From: Collinsella aerofaciens
Lineage (GTDB): Bacteria > Actinomycetota > Coriobacteriia > Coriobacteriales > Coriobacteriaceae
Assembly (NCBI GenBank): GCA_008680965.1
Contig: NAKE01000001.1
Span: 992,001 to 1,056,000, forward strand
Length of the DNA: 64,000 bases
Reading direction: 5' to 3'
The number at the start of each line of letters is the position of its first letter. The first letter of the stretch is position 1. Of the stretch, positions 49,285-58,600 are shown one piece after another. Position numbers and translations under genes: made by a program. The notes beneath the pieces were generated by a model that saw nothing but the letters and a program-made list of their open reading frames with translations, made no database searches and was not told the origin of the DNA.

Positions 49285-50658
49285 ATGGATACATCTGAGT
49301 ACTTGTCTATGGGTGATGCTGCCCACCTGTTGGGCGTTACGAAAGCCCGCATATCTCAACTTGCCGCATCGGGAACGCTCGCGTGCGATATTGTGGGCGG
49401 ACGGAAGATGGTTGAGTATGATTCTGCGGTTGCTTATCAAAAGGTCCGCAAACGTGGACGCCGTCCTGCGGCCGATGTGGGGCGCAAGTTTACGCTGATG
49501 TCCGCCGATTACGAGGTTGCACGTGTTTCGTTTGATCCGACGCGCGAGTTTTCCTTCGAAATCGCCGAGGTGCTTGATGCGCAGAGGATGCCGTTTGGCA
49601 CGTGCTCGAGCTCTTCTCCAACGGTGAATAAACGGGAGCTCAACGTGTGGTGGGGCCATCGGTCGGTGCCTGACGTCCGCCCCGGACTCGTCTCGCGCTA
49701 TCGTGAACTGGGAATTGCCAGTGGCATCGAGGTTCCGGTTCGGTGCCTGGGCCTATCACTTTCGGATTGTTATTGGCTGCGGCCGGCCGATTGCGCCGAA
49801 CTCAAATGGCAAAACATCAATTACTTTGAGAACGAATTTGAGCGATCGGCGCCCGAGGGGCGTTCGGGTTGGCTGGAGGGCATCGGTCTTAAAAATCCCG
49901 ACAACACATCCGAGGGCGAGCTTCCTAAATCGTGGATGATTCGCAACGGTGTTCGCGTTCTGGTCAAGGGGTGCGGCATGGACGACCAACGGCCCTTTAA
50001 CGAGGCGGTTGCAACGGCTCTGCATCGTCGCTTGCTTCCCAAGGGGGAGTTTGTTCCTTACACGGTTGAGCGCATGTTCGATGGCCCCGTGTGCCTGTGC
50101 GAGGATTTTCTTGACGGCCGCGAGGAATATGTTCCGGCTGTTTACGTTAAGAACGCCCTTGGCGGCCAGCGAGGAAGCTCGACATACGATCGATACTGTC
50201 GCTACCTCGGCAAGCATGGTGTCGATGAGGCCGCTGTGAGAAGGTCTATGTCGCAGATGATTGTCTGCGATGCCCTTTTGGCCAACAGCGACCGCCATTG
50301 GCGAAACTTCGGCATCATCCGCAATGTCGACACCCTGGAGATAAGGCCTGCTCCGCTATTCGATAGCGGCAACTGCCTGTGGTACAACGTACCAACTGCA
50401 GTGCTCGCAGCTGAGGAGTTTGGGTTTTCCGCTAAGCCGTTTGGGCCCGACCCTTCCGTCCAGCTGGCGCTTGCGGACTCGCTCGATTGGTTCGATTCAT
50501 CACGACTCGACGGATTTGTTGATGAGGCGATCGAGATTCTTTCGCAGAGCAAATGGGCCACGGCGGAGGGCCGGCTCGAGTCCATTCGTCGCGGCCTGGA
50601 GCGTCGCGTTATCGAGGTGAATGCTGCTGTTGAAGTGCTTCGACACGTGCGGCGATAA
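49285..50658 (+). CDS. HipA-like kinase with N-terminal excisionase-type DNA-binding domain
   Basis: A 457-residue fusion. Residues 1-60 are a MerR/excisionase-like helix-turn-helix (EYLSMGDAAHLLGVTKARISQ). A central region of unknown fold follows. From about 215 a HipA-like kinase is seen: Lys in VLVKGCG (about 228), Glu in FNEAVATALHRRL, catalytic LLANSDRHWRNFGIIRN (about 330-346) and metal-binding PLFDSGNCLW (about 358-367). HipA kinases are toxins that phosphorylate aminoacyl-tRNA synthetases and are normally paired with a separate DNA-binding antitoxin HipB. Here no partner gene adjoins. The ATG at 49285 is 11 bases after GAGG; an ATG at 49276 is too close. Low GC upstream of the gene hints at transfer. 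Confidence 0.75.
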   Translation: MDTSEYLSMGDAAHLLGVTKARISQLAASGTLACDIVGGRKMVEYDSAVAYQKVRKRGRRPAADVGRKFTLMSADYEVARVSFDPTREFSFEIAEVLDAQRMPFGTCSSSSPTVNKRELNVWWGHRSVPDVRPGLVSRYRELGIASGIEVPVRCLGLSLSDCYWLRPADCAELKWQNINYFENEFERSAPEGRSGWLEGIGLKNPDNTSEGELPKSWMIRNGVRVLVKGCGMDDQRPFNEAVATALHRRLLPKGEFVPYTVERMFDGPVCLCEDFLDGREEYVPAVYVKNALGGQRGSSTYDRYCRYLGKHGVDEAAVRRSMSQMIVCDALLANSDRHWRNFGIIRNVDTLEIRPAPLFDSGNCLWYNVPTAVLAAEEFGFSAKPFGPDPSVQLALADSLDWFDSSRLDGFVDEAIEILSQSKWATAEGRLESIRRGLERRVIEVNAAVEVLRHVRR

Positions 50659-50666
50659 TCCCGCGG

Positions 50667-51767
50667 CTACTTGATGGCTGCCGTAACGGTGCCGCCGCCC
50701 AAGACGATGTCGCCGCGGTAGACTACAACGGCTTGGCCGGGGGCGATGGCTCGTTGCGGCTCGTCAAAAGTTAGCAGCATTTGCCCATCTTCGCCACGTG
50801 TAAGGGTCGCTGCCTGGTCCTTTTGACGGTAGCGGTACTTGGCACTTACGCGAATGCCGCCGGCGTCGAGCTCCGCCTCCATGCGTGCGTCAGGGGCGCT
50901 CCAGATCCAGTCGTCGGCTGTGAGCGCTGTGGCCGTCAGGTCCTCGGCCTCGCCCAGATGCACAATGTTGTTGGCGGCATCGACGCCCGTTACGTACACG
51001 GGATGCGCCATCGCGACGCCCAGACCCTTGCGCTGGCCGATGGTATAGCGCAGCGCGCCGTTATGGCGTCCGACCACGCTGCCGTCGCGCCACACAATGT
51101 CGCCCGGTGCAGCGGGATGTCCGCAGCGGCGCTCGATATAGCCCGCGTAGTCGCCGTCCGCGATAAAGCAGATATCCTCGCTTTCGGCCTTCTTGGCGTT
51201 GATGAAGCCCTGCTCGGCGGCAATCCGGCGCACGTCGCGCTCTTTGTCCAGCCCAGCCAGCGGAAAGATCGTGCGTGCCAGGCGCTCTTGCGTGAGCGAA
51301 TACAAAAAGTAGCTTTGGTCCTTTTTGGGATCTTCGCCGCGGTTCAGCTGCCAGGTGCCGTCGGACGCCTGGCTCGTTTTGGCGTAGTGACCTGTGGCGA
51401 TGTAGTCGCAGCCCATGTCCAGCGCCGCATCGAGCAGCGCGCCAAACTTAATGTGGCGGTTGCAGATGATGCACGGGTTGGGCGTCAGCCCCTTCTGATA
51501 GGCAGTCACAAAGCGCTCGATAACGTTGCGGTCGAATGTCTGCTGCAGGTCGAGCACGTGGTGGGGTATCCCCAGGTGCTCGGCGACGGCCTTTGCATCG
51601 GCGATGTCGCGGTCGACTTTGCTCATACCCGTTGCAGGATCGGGCGCGGGGCAGGTGAGGCGCATGGTGGCACCGACGCATTCGTAGCCCTGGCGCTTGA
51701 GCAGATGCGCGGTCACGCTGGAATCGACGCCGCCACTCATGGCGACGAGCACGCGCTTGTTGTGCAT
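50667..51767 (-). CDS. mnmA: tRNA-specific 2-thiouridylase MnmA
   Basis: MnmA thiolates U34 of tRNA-Lys, -Glu and -Gln. The 366-residue protein has the PP-loop SGGVDSS (residues 10-16), the catalytic cysteines in NPCIICNRHIKFG (about 100) and DICFIADGDY (about 200), and a C-terminal beta-barrel. The ATG follows AAGGAGAA. Its stop lies 6 bases from the convergent HipA-like gene's stop. cysK, upstream on the same strand, may be co-expressed and provides cysteine as sulfur source. Confidence 0.95.
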   Translation of the reverse strand: MHNKRVLVAMSGGVDSSVTAHLLKRQGYECVGATMRLTCPAPDPATGMSKVDRDIADAKAVAEHLGIPHHVLDLQQTFDRNVIERFVTAYQKGLTPNPCIICNRHIKFGALLDAALDMGCDYIATGHYAKTSQASDGTWQLNRGEDPKKDQSYFLYSLTQERLARTIFPLAGLDKERDVRRIAAEQGFINAKKAESEDICFIADGDYAGYIERRCGHPAAPGDIVWRDGSVVGRHNGALRYTIGQRKGLGVAMAHPVYVTGVDAANNIVHLGEAEDLTATALTADDWIWSAPDARMEAELDAGGIRVSAKYRYRQKDQAATLTRGEDGQMLLTFDEPQRAIAPGQAVVVYRGDIVLGGGTVTAAIK

Positions 51768-51947
51768 GGGGAGGTTCTCCTTGGTGGCATGTGGCCAAAA
51801 AAGAAAAGCGGCGCGGGAGGCTGGTTCCGCGCCGCAGACATTGTAGCAAGTTCGGACGTCTCGTGGGACACCCTGATTGGATGGGCTCAGGCTGCCGGGA
51901 GAGAGGAGACCGGCTCGTCCCTGGGCTCAACCTATGGGCGACAGACC

Positions 51948-52886
51948 TTAGTCCTGGAACAGTGCCGTGGACAGGTAGCGCTCACCGGTATCGGCGAGCA
52001 GCGCCACGATGGTCTTGCCCTCGTTCTCGGGACGCTTGGCCAGCTGCAGTGCGGCCCACACGGCGGCGCCGGACGAAATGCCCACGAGCACGCCCTCCTT
52101 GTGGCCCACGGCGCGGCCGGTGGTAAAGGCGTCGTCGTTCTCGACGGGGATGATCTCGTCATAGATCTGGGTGTCGAGTACGTCGGGCACAAAGCCGGCA
52201 CCGATACCCTGGATCTTGTGCGGGCCGGCCTGGCCCTTGGAGAGCACCGGGGAGGTGGCGGGCTCGACGGCGACGACCTGAATCTCGGGGTTCTGCTCCT
52301 TGAGGAACTCGCCCACGCCGGTCACGGTACCACCGGTGCCAACGCCGGCGACGAAGATGTCGACCTTGCCGTCGGTGTCGTCCCAGATCTCGGGGCCGGT
52401 CGTGGCCTTGTGAATGGCGGGGTTGGCGGGGTTTACAAACTGGCCGGCGATGATGCTGTTGGGTGTCTCCTTCTGCAGTTCCTCGGCCTTGGCGATGGCG
52501 CCCTTCATGCCCTTGGAGCCGTCGGTGAGCACGAGCTGTGCGCCGTATGCCTGCATAAGTTTGCGGCGCTCGACGGACATGGTCTCGGGCATGGTGATGA
52601 TCACCTTGTAGCCGCGAGCCGCCGCCACCGAGGCGATGCCGACGCCGGTGTTGCCACTCGTGGGCTCGATGATGGTGTAGTCGCCGCCGCGCACGAGCTT
52701 GCCGGCCTTCTCGGCCTCGTCGATCATGTTCTTGGCGACGCGGTCTTTGACGGACCCGGCGGGGTTGAAGTATTCCAGCTTGACGAGCACGCGGGCCTTG
52801 AGGTCTTCATCGGCCTCAAAGTGAGTGAACTCCAGAAGCGGAGTGTGGCCGATAAGCTGATCGATGGACGTGTAAACATTGCTCAT
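51948..52886 (-). CDS. cysK: Cysteine synthase A (O-acetylserine sulfhydrylase)
   Basis: CysK makes cysteine from O-acetylserine and sulfide with PLP. The 312-residue protein has the PLP lysine in GSVKDRVAKNM (about residue 44), the TSGNTG loop (about 71-76), and the GTGGTVTGVG phosphate loop. Length is typical. The ATG follows TTGGAGG. A promoter with a good -35/-10 pair is at 52962-52990, facing the divergent Rrf2 regulator, which probably controls it. Confidence 0.95.
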   Translation of the reverse strand: MSNVYTSIDQLIGHTPLLEFTHFEADEDLKARVLVKLEYFNPAGSVKDRVAKNMIDEAEKAGKLVRGGDYTIIEPTSGNTGVGIASVAAARGYKVIITMPETMSVERRKLMQAYGAQLVLTDGSKGMKGAIAKAEELQKETPNSIIAGQFVNPANPAIHKATTGPEIWDDTDGKVDIFVAGVGTGGTVTGVGEFLKEQNPEIQVVAVEPATSPVLSKGQAGPHKIQGIGAGFVPDVLDTQIYDEIIPVENDDAFTTGRAVGHKEGVLVGISSGAAVWAALQLAKRPENEGKTIVALLADTGERYLSTALFQD

Positions 52887-52961
52887 GGTGAACCTCCAAA
52901 GTGTTCAAATGACTGGATACCGTGTGGTTTTACGGTGTGTGTAACAGCGAAACCCACAAAC

Positions 52962-52990
52962 CTTATAGGTTGTTCGTTTGCTGTTGGCAA
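52962..52990 (-). promoter_or_regulatory. Promoter of cysK with overlapping palindrome
   Basis: On the minus strand: TTGCCA, 17-bp spacer, TATAAG. The -10 box sits inside AACCTATAAGGTT, an imperfect palindrome (52959-52971) well placed as operator for the divergent Rrf2 regulator. A hairpin TAGGC/GCCTA lies just beyond at 52998-53013. Confidence 0.65.
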
Positions 52991-53074
52991 GCATAGTAGG
53001 CACTAAAGCCTAGTAACGCAATAGGAAATAGAAGATTATTACGAGTCGATTAACCAGCTTGACGGGAATAGGTA

Positions 53075-53102
53075 TTTTCAAAACCAATTTTTCGGCTAGA
53101 AT
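53075..53102 (+). promoter_or_regulatory. Candidate promoter of the Rrf2 gene
   Basis: TTTTCA (53075-53080), 16-bp spacer, TAGAAT (53097-53102), ~37 bases before the start codon, in an AT-rich divergent region. Confidence 0.5.
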
Positions 53103-53138
53103 TTCTACGAATTAAAAGACCGAAAGGCAGCAATATAT

Positions 53139-53567
53139 ATGTTGGTTTCCACAAAGGGCAGATATGCCCTGCGCGTTATGGTTGACCTGGCCGAGCACCA
53201 GGCGGCAGGCCGCATTCCCCTCAAAGAGATCGCGGCGCGTCAGGGGATTTCTGAGAAATATCTGGAGAACATTTTGGCTACGCTCGTCCGCGCCAATATG
53301 CTCTCGGGCATGCGCGGCAAGGGCGGCGGCTACGTGCTCACGCGTCCGCCCGAGCAGTACACGGTGGGCGAGATCTTGCGCCTGACCGAAGGCAGCCTGG
53401 CACCGGTCGCATGCCTGGACGGCGACTGCAAGGGCTGCTCGCGTTCGGACGAGTGTCCTACACTCGGCGTGTGGAAGAACCTGGACAAGCTCATCAACGA
53501 CTACCTCGATGGCGTGACGCTCGATGCGCTCGTCGCCCCCAACGAGGGTTACGACTACGTCATCTAG
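53139..53567 (+). CDS. Rrf2-family regulator (CymR/IscR-like)
   Basis: A 142-residue winged-helix regulator: MLVSTKGRYALRVMVDLAEH is the family start, and the recognition helix lies in ISEKYLENILATL. Four cysteines (CLDGDCKGC and DEC, about residues 93-108) could bind an Fe-S cluster as in IscR; CymR lacks them. Being divergent from cysK it probably controls cysteine or Fe-S supply. Ribosome site AAAGGCAG is ~10 bases before the ATG. Confidence 0.87.
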   Translation: MLVSTKGRYALRVMVDLAEHQAAGRIPLKEIAARQGISEKYLENILATLVRANMLSGMRGKGGGYVLTRPPEQYTVGEILRLTEGSLAPVACLDGDCKGCSRSDECPTLGVWKNLDKLINDYLDGVTLDALVAPNEGYDYVI

Positions 53568-53638
53568 CCCCACCTGCCATTTGGGGACGGGGCAGAAATG
53601 GTAGATTTTCTTGCCCTCTGAGGCTTGACAAATGACAT

Positions 53639-53672
53639 GGCCGCCCATCGTTGCGATGGACGGCCTTCGTTT
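53639..53672 (+). terminator. Hairpin terminator after the Rrf2 gene
   Basis: GGCCGCCCATCG pairs with CGATGGACGGCC with one mismatch, loop TTG, followed by TTCGTTTC. Confidence 0.65.
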
Positions 53673-53819
53673 CAAGACTTTAGTCTGCTGGCCGCGCAGC
53701 GGCCAGCTTTGAACCACCCGCTACGCGGGTGGAGACAAACGGCTTTACAAAGCCACCCCTCCGACCGATATTGACGATTGTTCAGGCCGTCAAGAATTCG
53801 AGTCGAAGGGGTGGTCGCC

Positions 53820-54278
53820 ATGGCCCAGAAGGCCTACAGCCTTTCCCACGCGAAGTGGATGTGCAAGTACCACATCGTGTTCACGCCGAAGTATAGGCGC
53901 AAAGTGATCTGCAACCAAATCAGGGGCGACATAGGGGAGATCCTCAGGAAGCTGTGCGAGTACAAGGGGATCGAGATAATCGAGGGGCACCTGATGCCCG
54001 ACCACGTGCACGTGCTGCTGGCGATCCCGCCGAAGTACGGCGTCGCGAGCGTCATGGGCTACCTGAAGGGGAAGAGCTCGCTGATGATATTCGACAGGCA
54101 CGCCAACCTCAAGTACAAGTTCGGCAACAGGAAGTTCTGGGCGGAGGGCTACTACGTGTCCACCGTCGGCCTGAACGAGGCGACGATCGCCAAGTACATC
54201 AGGGAGCAGGAGTCCCACGACATCGCGCTGGACAAGCTGAGCGTGAAGGAGTACGAGGACCCCTTCAAGAGGGGGTGA
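53820..54278 (+). CDS. tnpA: IS200-family Y1 transposase TnpA
   Basis: A 152-residue HUH single-strand transposase. The HUH motif is DHVHVLLAIP (His 62 and 64) and the catalytic Tyr is in TIAKYIREQE (about residue 126). It moves the element as single-stranded DNA by recognising end hairpins. There is no tnpB, so it is the IS200 type. AAGGGGTGG lies before the ATG and can be sequestered in an mRNA stem. Codon choice (AGG Arg, AAC, ATA) differs from host genes, like the IS3 transposase. Confidence 0.93.
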   Translation: MAQKAYSLSHAKWMCKYHIVFTPKYRRKVICNQIRGDIGEILRKLCEYKGIEIIEGHLMPDHVHVLLAIPPKYGVASVMGYLKGKSSLMIFDRHANLKYKFGNRKFWAEGYYVSTVGLNEATIAKYIREQESHDIALDKLSVKEYEDPFKRG

Positions 54279-54390
54279 TCCCGCCGGTTCGACCGGCGCG
54301 CCACGGGTCAAGATGCGCTAGGCCTGGACGAAGTCCGGGCCCGCGCCTTTAGACGCGAGCCCGGGGCCCGTGGGTTATACCCTAAGAGCA

Positions 54391-54413
54391 AACCACCCTT
54401 TTTAAGGGTGGTT
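54391..54413. terminator. Perfect palindrome at the IS200 right end
   Basis: AACCACCCTT / AAGGGTGGTT with a TTT centre, 23 bp. It can terminate in both directions and separates the element from the convergent holin-like gene. Confidence 0.7.
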
Positions 54414-54451
54414 CTGATTTGGCGTGTTGTGGCGGTCCGTATCTGGTCGCT

Positions 54452-54817
54452 TTAGTTCCTGGCGATGCTGTCGAGAATGCTGCGCATGATGGATACCAGG
54501 ATGCTGCCCATAAAGGCCGATCCAAAGCCGGCAATGGAGATACCCGCTCCCAGCAGATTGACCGACAGGTAGCTGGCCAGCTCGAGCATAAAACTATTGA
54601 CTACGAGCTGAAAAATACCAAGCGTGATAATAGTGAGCGGCAGTGAGATGACCGTCAGGAATGGTTTGACGAGCGAGTCGACGATGTTGAGGAACAGTCC
54701 CACGAAGGCAAAGCAGACCCAGGCATCGGCCATGCCGAAGGGCTGAATGCCGGGGACGAGAAACGTTGCAATCGCGATGGCGATTGAGGTCAAAAGCCAG
54801 TTGAGCAAAAAGCGCAT
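54452..54817 (-). CDS. Phage_holin_4_2-type membrane protein
   Basis: A 121-residue protein with four membrane helices, MRFLLNWLLTSIAIAIATFL at the N-terminus and LVKPFLTVISLPLTIITLG in the middle. This is the pattern of the PF04020 (YvlD/phage_holin_4_2) family, whose function is unknown despite the name. There are no phage genes nearby. The start at 54817 follows AAGGA; the longer frame has no ribosome site. Confidence 0.82.
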   Translation of the reverse strand: MRFLLNWLLTSIAIAIATFLVPGIQPFGMADAWVCFAFVGLFLNIVDSLVKPFLTVISLPLTIITLGIFQLVVNSFMLELASYLSVNLLGAGISIAGFGSAFMGSILVSIMRSILDSIARN

Positions 54818-55140
54818 GGTGGAGATCCTTTCTTGCGCAAGACGTGGCAAAGAGGCGTGAGAGGCGCATGCCTTTGCAACTCGGATAGATGCGCGGGCAC
54901 GGTCCTGTTTGGGCGCCCATTGTCTCAGATATTCGTGGAGCTTACGTGCGCATTCGGTTTCAAAACGGCGTTCGTCCTGAAAAACGCGCCGCTGGCAGAG
55001 AGTCTTGTCGCTTTAGTTTGGTGGTGTGCTACACTGCTACGGGCAAAAGCCACAGGCGTTGCCCTATTGCATAGAACGGGCGAACGATGCCCGATGTCAG
55101 TATCAACTTCGATGCCTTATGGCGGGTTTGGCGGTGATCG
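54818..55140. other. Intergenic region between the holin-like and YerC-like genes
   Basis: This 323-bp divergent region has no supported gene. The open frame at 54833-55144 has no ribosome site. TGTGCTACACTGC at 55024-55036 could be a -10 region (TACACT) for the downstream regulator. Nothing else stands out. Confidence 0.5.
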
Positions 55141-55440
55141 ATGAATATCGAGAACATGTTTGACAAGCCTGATGTCAAGCAGCTGGTCCACGCATTTAGT
55201 CTTTTGGATGACGAGAAGGATATCCAGGCGTTTTTGACCGATATCTGCACGCCGCGCGAGATCTGCGATCTTTCGCAACGTCTGCAGGTTGCGCGTTATC
55301 TGGATGAGGGCGAGCCTTATGTTGAGGTTCAGGCCCGCACCGGCGCTTCGTCCACTACGGTGAGCCGCGTTTCAAAGGCACTCAACGGCGAGTACGGTGG
55401 CTATCGTAAGATCCTCATCAAGCTGGAGGATGGCGAGTAG
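55141..55440 (+). CDS. YerC/YecD-family TrpR-like regulator
   Basis: A 99-residue TrpR-superfamily protein of the YerC/YecD type: ICTPREICDLSQRLQVARYL and the helix-turn-helix VQARTGASSTTVSRVSKAL (about 60-78). The family's targets are not known; in several Firmicutes it lies near pcrA or purine genes. Here it precedes addB-addA by ~190 bases and a terminator. The ribosome site is weak (GGCGGTGATCG). Confidence 0.87.
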   Translation: MNIENMFDKPDVKQLVHAFSLLDDEKDIQAFLTDICTPREICDLSQRLQVARYLDEGEPYVEVQARTGASSTTVSRVSKALNGEYGGYRKILIKLEDGE

Positions 55441-55469
55441 GCCAACGGCAACAAACGAATCAGCCGGAG

Positions 55470-55493
55470 CCGCCCCTTCGGGGGCGGTTTTTA
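55470..55493 (+). terminator. Rho-independent terminator after the YerC-like gene
   Basis: CCGCCCC / GGGGCGG stem with TTCG-type loop and TTTTT. Confidence 0.87.
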
Positions 55494-55506
55494 TGTGTCG
55501 AAATTG

Positions 55507-55565
55507 ATCCCTTGGGGACGGAGGAAAACGGATCATCGAGGGGATCTGGTGCATTGGGGGCAGGT
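55507..55565. repeat. Single-arm copy of the GGGGACGGAGGAAAACGGAT repeat with tgcattggggg word
   Basis: GATCCCTTGGGGACGG and GGAAAACGGATCAT at 55507-55537, followed by GTGCATTGGGGGCAGG (55550-55565), a variant of the ggggacagg family. It lies just before addB. Confidence 0.7.
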
Positions 55566-55626
55566 TGTCCGTGCGGGCGGGTAGGATAGATGTGTTGAAT
55601 ATTGCGAACAGTTTGAGTGGAGGACC

Positions 55627-58600
55627 ATGCCTGTTCGAATCTATACCACTAATGCCGGCACGGATTTGAGCGATGCCGAGGCGGCGCTGCTGGCCGACCT
55701 GGTTGCCCGCCACGGGCGCGCTGTTCTGTTGGCGCCAACATTTGCCGAGCTCGACCTGTGCCGCCATGATGCGGCAGAAGCCGGGGCTTCGCTGGGCATC
55801 GACTACAAGACGCCCACATCGTGGCTCCGCTCGCTGTGGGAGCTTATGGGCGATGGCCGCAGCTTTGTGGATAACCTTCAGCGCCAGATGCTGTTCTCGG
55901 ACATGATCGACCGCCGCGACGACGCTGCTCTGCAGCCGCTCTCGCGCAGCCAAGGCACGGTACGCATGCTTGCGCGTATGGCCCGCGACGTGTTGCCGGG
56001 CGTGGCAGGGACAGGCACCGAGCGTTGCTGCGACAACGTTTGCAAGCCCAAGCCCAAAAGCGACGCCGAGGCTCGCGTGTTTGAACTTTTGTGCGCCTAT
56101 GCGCGCGGTTTGGACCGTCGAGATATGGTCGAGCCCTGCGAGGCGGCTGACATTATGGCCGGCGCTTTGGCCGACAACCTGCCGGGGTGCGCCCGCGCCG
56201 TTTGCGTGCGCGGCGTCACGTCATTTACGTATAGCCTGCTCGAGCTGCTGTCCGCCGTGGCAAACAACGGGGGAGAGGTTGTCGTGCTGCTTGCCCGCGA
56301 GCAAGCGGCGATGCGCGAGGAGCTTGCCGCGGCATTTGATGTCCGCGGTGTGCTGTTTGAGATCGCGCCGCTGGGGGAGGGCGCCGCCGCGCCCCAGACT
56401 GCCTCCAAGTCCGCTGCTCAGCCTGCCTTTATTGAGGTCGCCGGCCCCCATGCCCGTGCCCATGCTTATGCGGACGCCATCGATAAGTTGGCGAAAACGC
56501 ACAAGGAGTCCAAGGACGATAAGGCTGCTGCAACGCCCGCCGACCCCGTACGCGTGCTCGTTGTTTCTGCCCGGGCACCCCAGCTGTTCGGTGAGCTCGC
56601 CTCTCGTCTGGCGGCTCGTCATATCGCTGCCGAGACAGTTGAGTTCACGGCGTTTTCTCAATCCATTGCGGGCAGGCAGTTCACGGCGCTCGCCAACCTG
56701 ATCGAGCGTATGAAGGCCGCCGACGAAGGGGCAGCTTCTAAGACTGAGTGGTGGCCCGCGCCGGAGCTTACCGACTGGATTTACAGTCCGCTTTCGGGCG
56801 CTGATGCCGTCAATGCCCGTACCTTCGATAAGAATATGCGTCTCTCGCGCAGCAAGACTACCGCGGGCGTTAAGAGCCTGCTGCAGAGCGTCCAAGGCCA
56901 GGTGAGGGGCGCGCGCAAGGCGGCGAGCGACGAGAACTGGTTTAAGAACGTGCTGTGCGTGGTCTCGGACGTGTTCCAGGCGCTGTGGCGTGACAAGCCC
57001 GTGACGGCGCTCAAGGCCATGCTTGCCGTTGCCGAGGCGTTGCCCGATCGCTCGCTGGGCAGCTTGGATGGCCAAGCCCGTCGCCAAGCGGAGGTGGCCC
57101 TGCTGCGCCACGTCATCGGCATCCTTATGAATGGCGCCCGCGCGCTCGACGTGTCGCAGGCCGCGATCGTGCCCGTGCTCGATGGCATTCGCACCAAGGT
57201 GGACAAGCGTAGTACCGCCTACGATTACGAGACCTACGAGGTTGACCGTGCGCCACGTGCTCAGGTTCGTTTTGCTTCGCTTGCCGATGCGGCGGCTCTG
57301 CGCCCCGGCAGCTACGATGCTGTGCTGTTTGCCGATGTCGATCTGGACAGCTATCCGCTCTCGCACGAGGAGGGACCGCTGGCTACGCTGACGGCGAGCC
57401 TTGGTCGCGAGGGCGTGACGCTTGAGCCTGCGGCCCTGCTGCGCGTGCGCTTTGGCCGTGCGATGCAAGCGTCGCGTGGTCCGGTTGCGCTCGCCCGCGT
57501 GACGCACGATCGCCAGGCGCGCGAGTGCTATCCGGCTGCCGTGTGGACCGAGCTGCGGGCGCACGCCGAGGCCGCTGACGCCGACAAGGCCGCTGACGAT
57601 GCTAGGGCCGCTGACGATGCTAAGGCCGCTGACGATGCTAAGGCCACTGGTGACGCTAAGGCCGCTGACGCCGACAAGGCGAAGTGCGTGGGTGAGGGCG
57701 ATATCGTAAGGGACTTCGATCCCGCGGCAGGCGAAGGTCTCAAGCGCGAGCGCGTGACCTGTGAAGCCCCTCAGCATCTGAGTGCCGAGGCCGTGCCGTA
57801 TTTGGTCCTGCGCCGTCGCGATGGCGAGGGCGAGGGCGCGCCGCTCGTGCCGCGCCTGACGTCCGCCTCGCAGATCGAGGCCTATTCCACCTGCCCGCTG
57901 TGCTGGTTCGTCTCGTATCGCGTCAAACCTCAGTCCATCGATGCGGGCTTTGGCAACATGGAGAAGGGCAACTTTGTCCATGACGTGCTGGAGCACTTGC
58001 ATGCACGTCTTCCGCAGGAGGGCATGGAGCGCGTGACGCCCATGAATCTGCCGCGCGCGCAGGGGCTGTTGCGCGAGGTCTTTGCCGAGACCCTGGCCGA
58101 GCATGCGGGCAAGCGCGGTACCGAGGGCCCGCTGGTGCCGCTCTCTCCAGTGGAGGAGCGCCAGGTGGCTGAGATCTTGCCGCAGCTGGAGGGCGTGCTT
58201 GCCTACGAGTCCGAGGCGCTCACCCCCTTTGCTCCGCGCTACCTGGAGTTTGCGTTCAACGAGCTCCAGGTCGAGTATGCCGGTTGGCCGCTCGGCGGGC
58301 GCATCGACCGCGTGGATGTGGATGCCGAGAATCGCGCCGTGGTAATCGACTACAAGCATCGCACGGGCGTTGAGGAGTTTAAACTCGCCGACCCCACGGT
58401 GCGCGACGAGGAATCGGGCGAGGCCGCCATCGACGACCCGCGGTGGCTGCCGCCCCATACCCAGACGCTTATCTATGCGCAGGCCATGCGCCGGGCGCTG
58501 GATCTGGATGCCCGTGCGGCGCTCTATTTTTCGACCAAGGGCGGCAAACCGGCGCTGCGCGGCGCCGCGAGTGCCGAGCTGCTCGAGGAGGAGCGTGGTG

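Larger units (their letters stand above)
53676..54413 (+). mobile_element. IS200/IS605-type insertion sequence (TnpA only)
   Basis: The element carries one Y1 transposase. The left end has stacked hairpins CTGGCCGC / GCGGCCAG (53688-53706) and CCACCCGC / GCGGGTGG (about 53716-53734). A stem pairs CCACCCCT (about 53752) with AGGGGTGG (about 53807) and hides the transposase ribosome site, as known for IS200. The right end has a GC-rich stem and the palindrome at 54391-54413. It has no terminal inverted repeats and no visible target duplication, as expected. Exact ends are approximate. Confidence 0.8.

Noticed and set aside
50781..53006. 741-residue open frame antisense to mnmA and cysK
   Set aside because: The opposite strand carries two unmistakable enzymes with good ribosome sites.
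53688..53734. Independent REP-type repeats before the IS200 transposase
   Set aside because: The hairpins fit the left end of the IS200-type element itself, so they are part of that element.
54452..54817. Prophage holin
   Set aside because: The family name includes holin, but no phage genes are nearby and this family is common as a housekeeping membrane protein.
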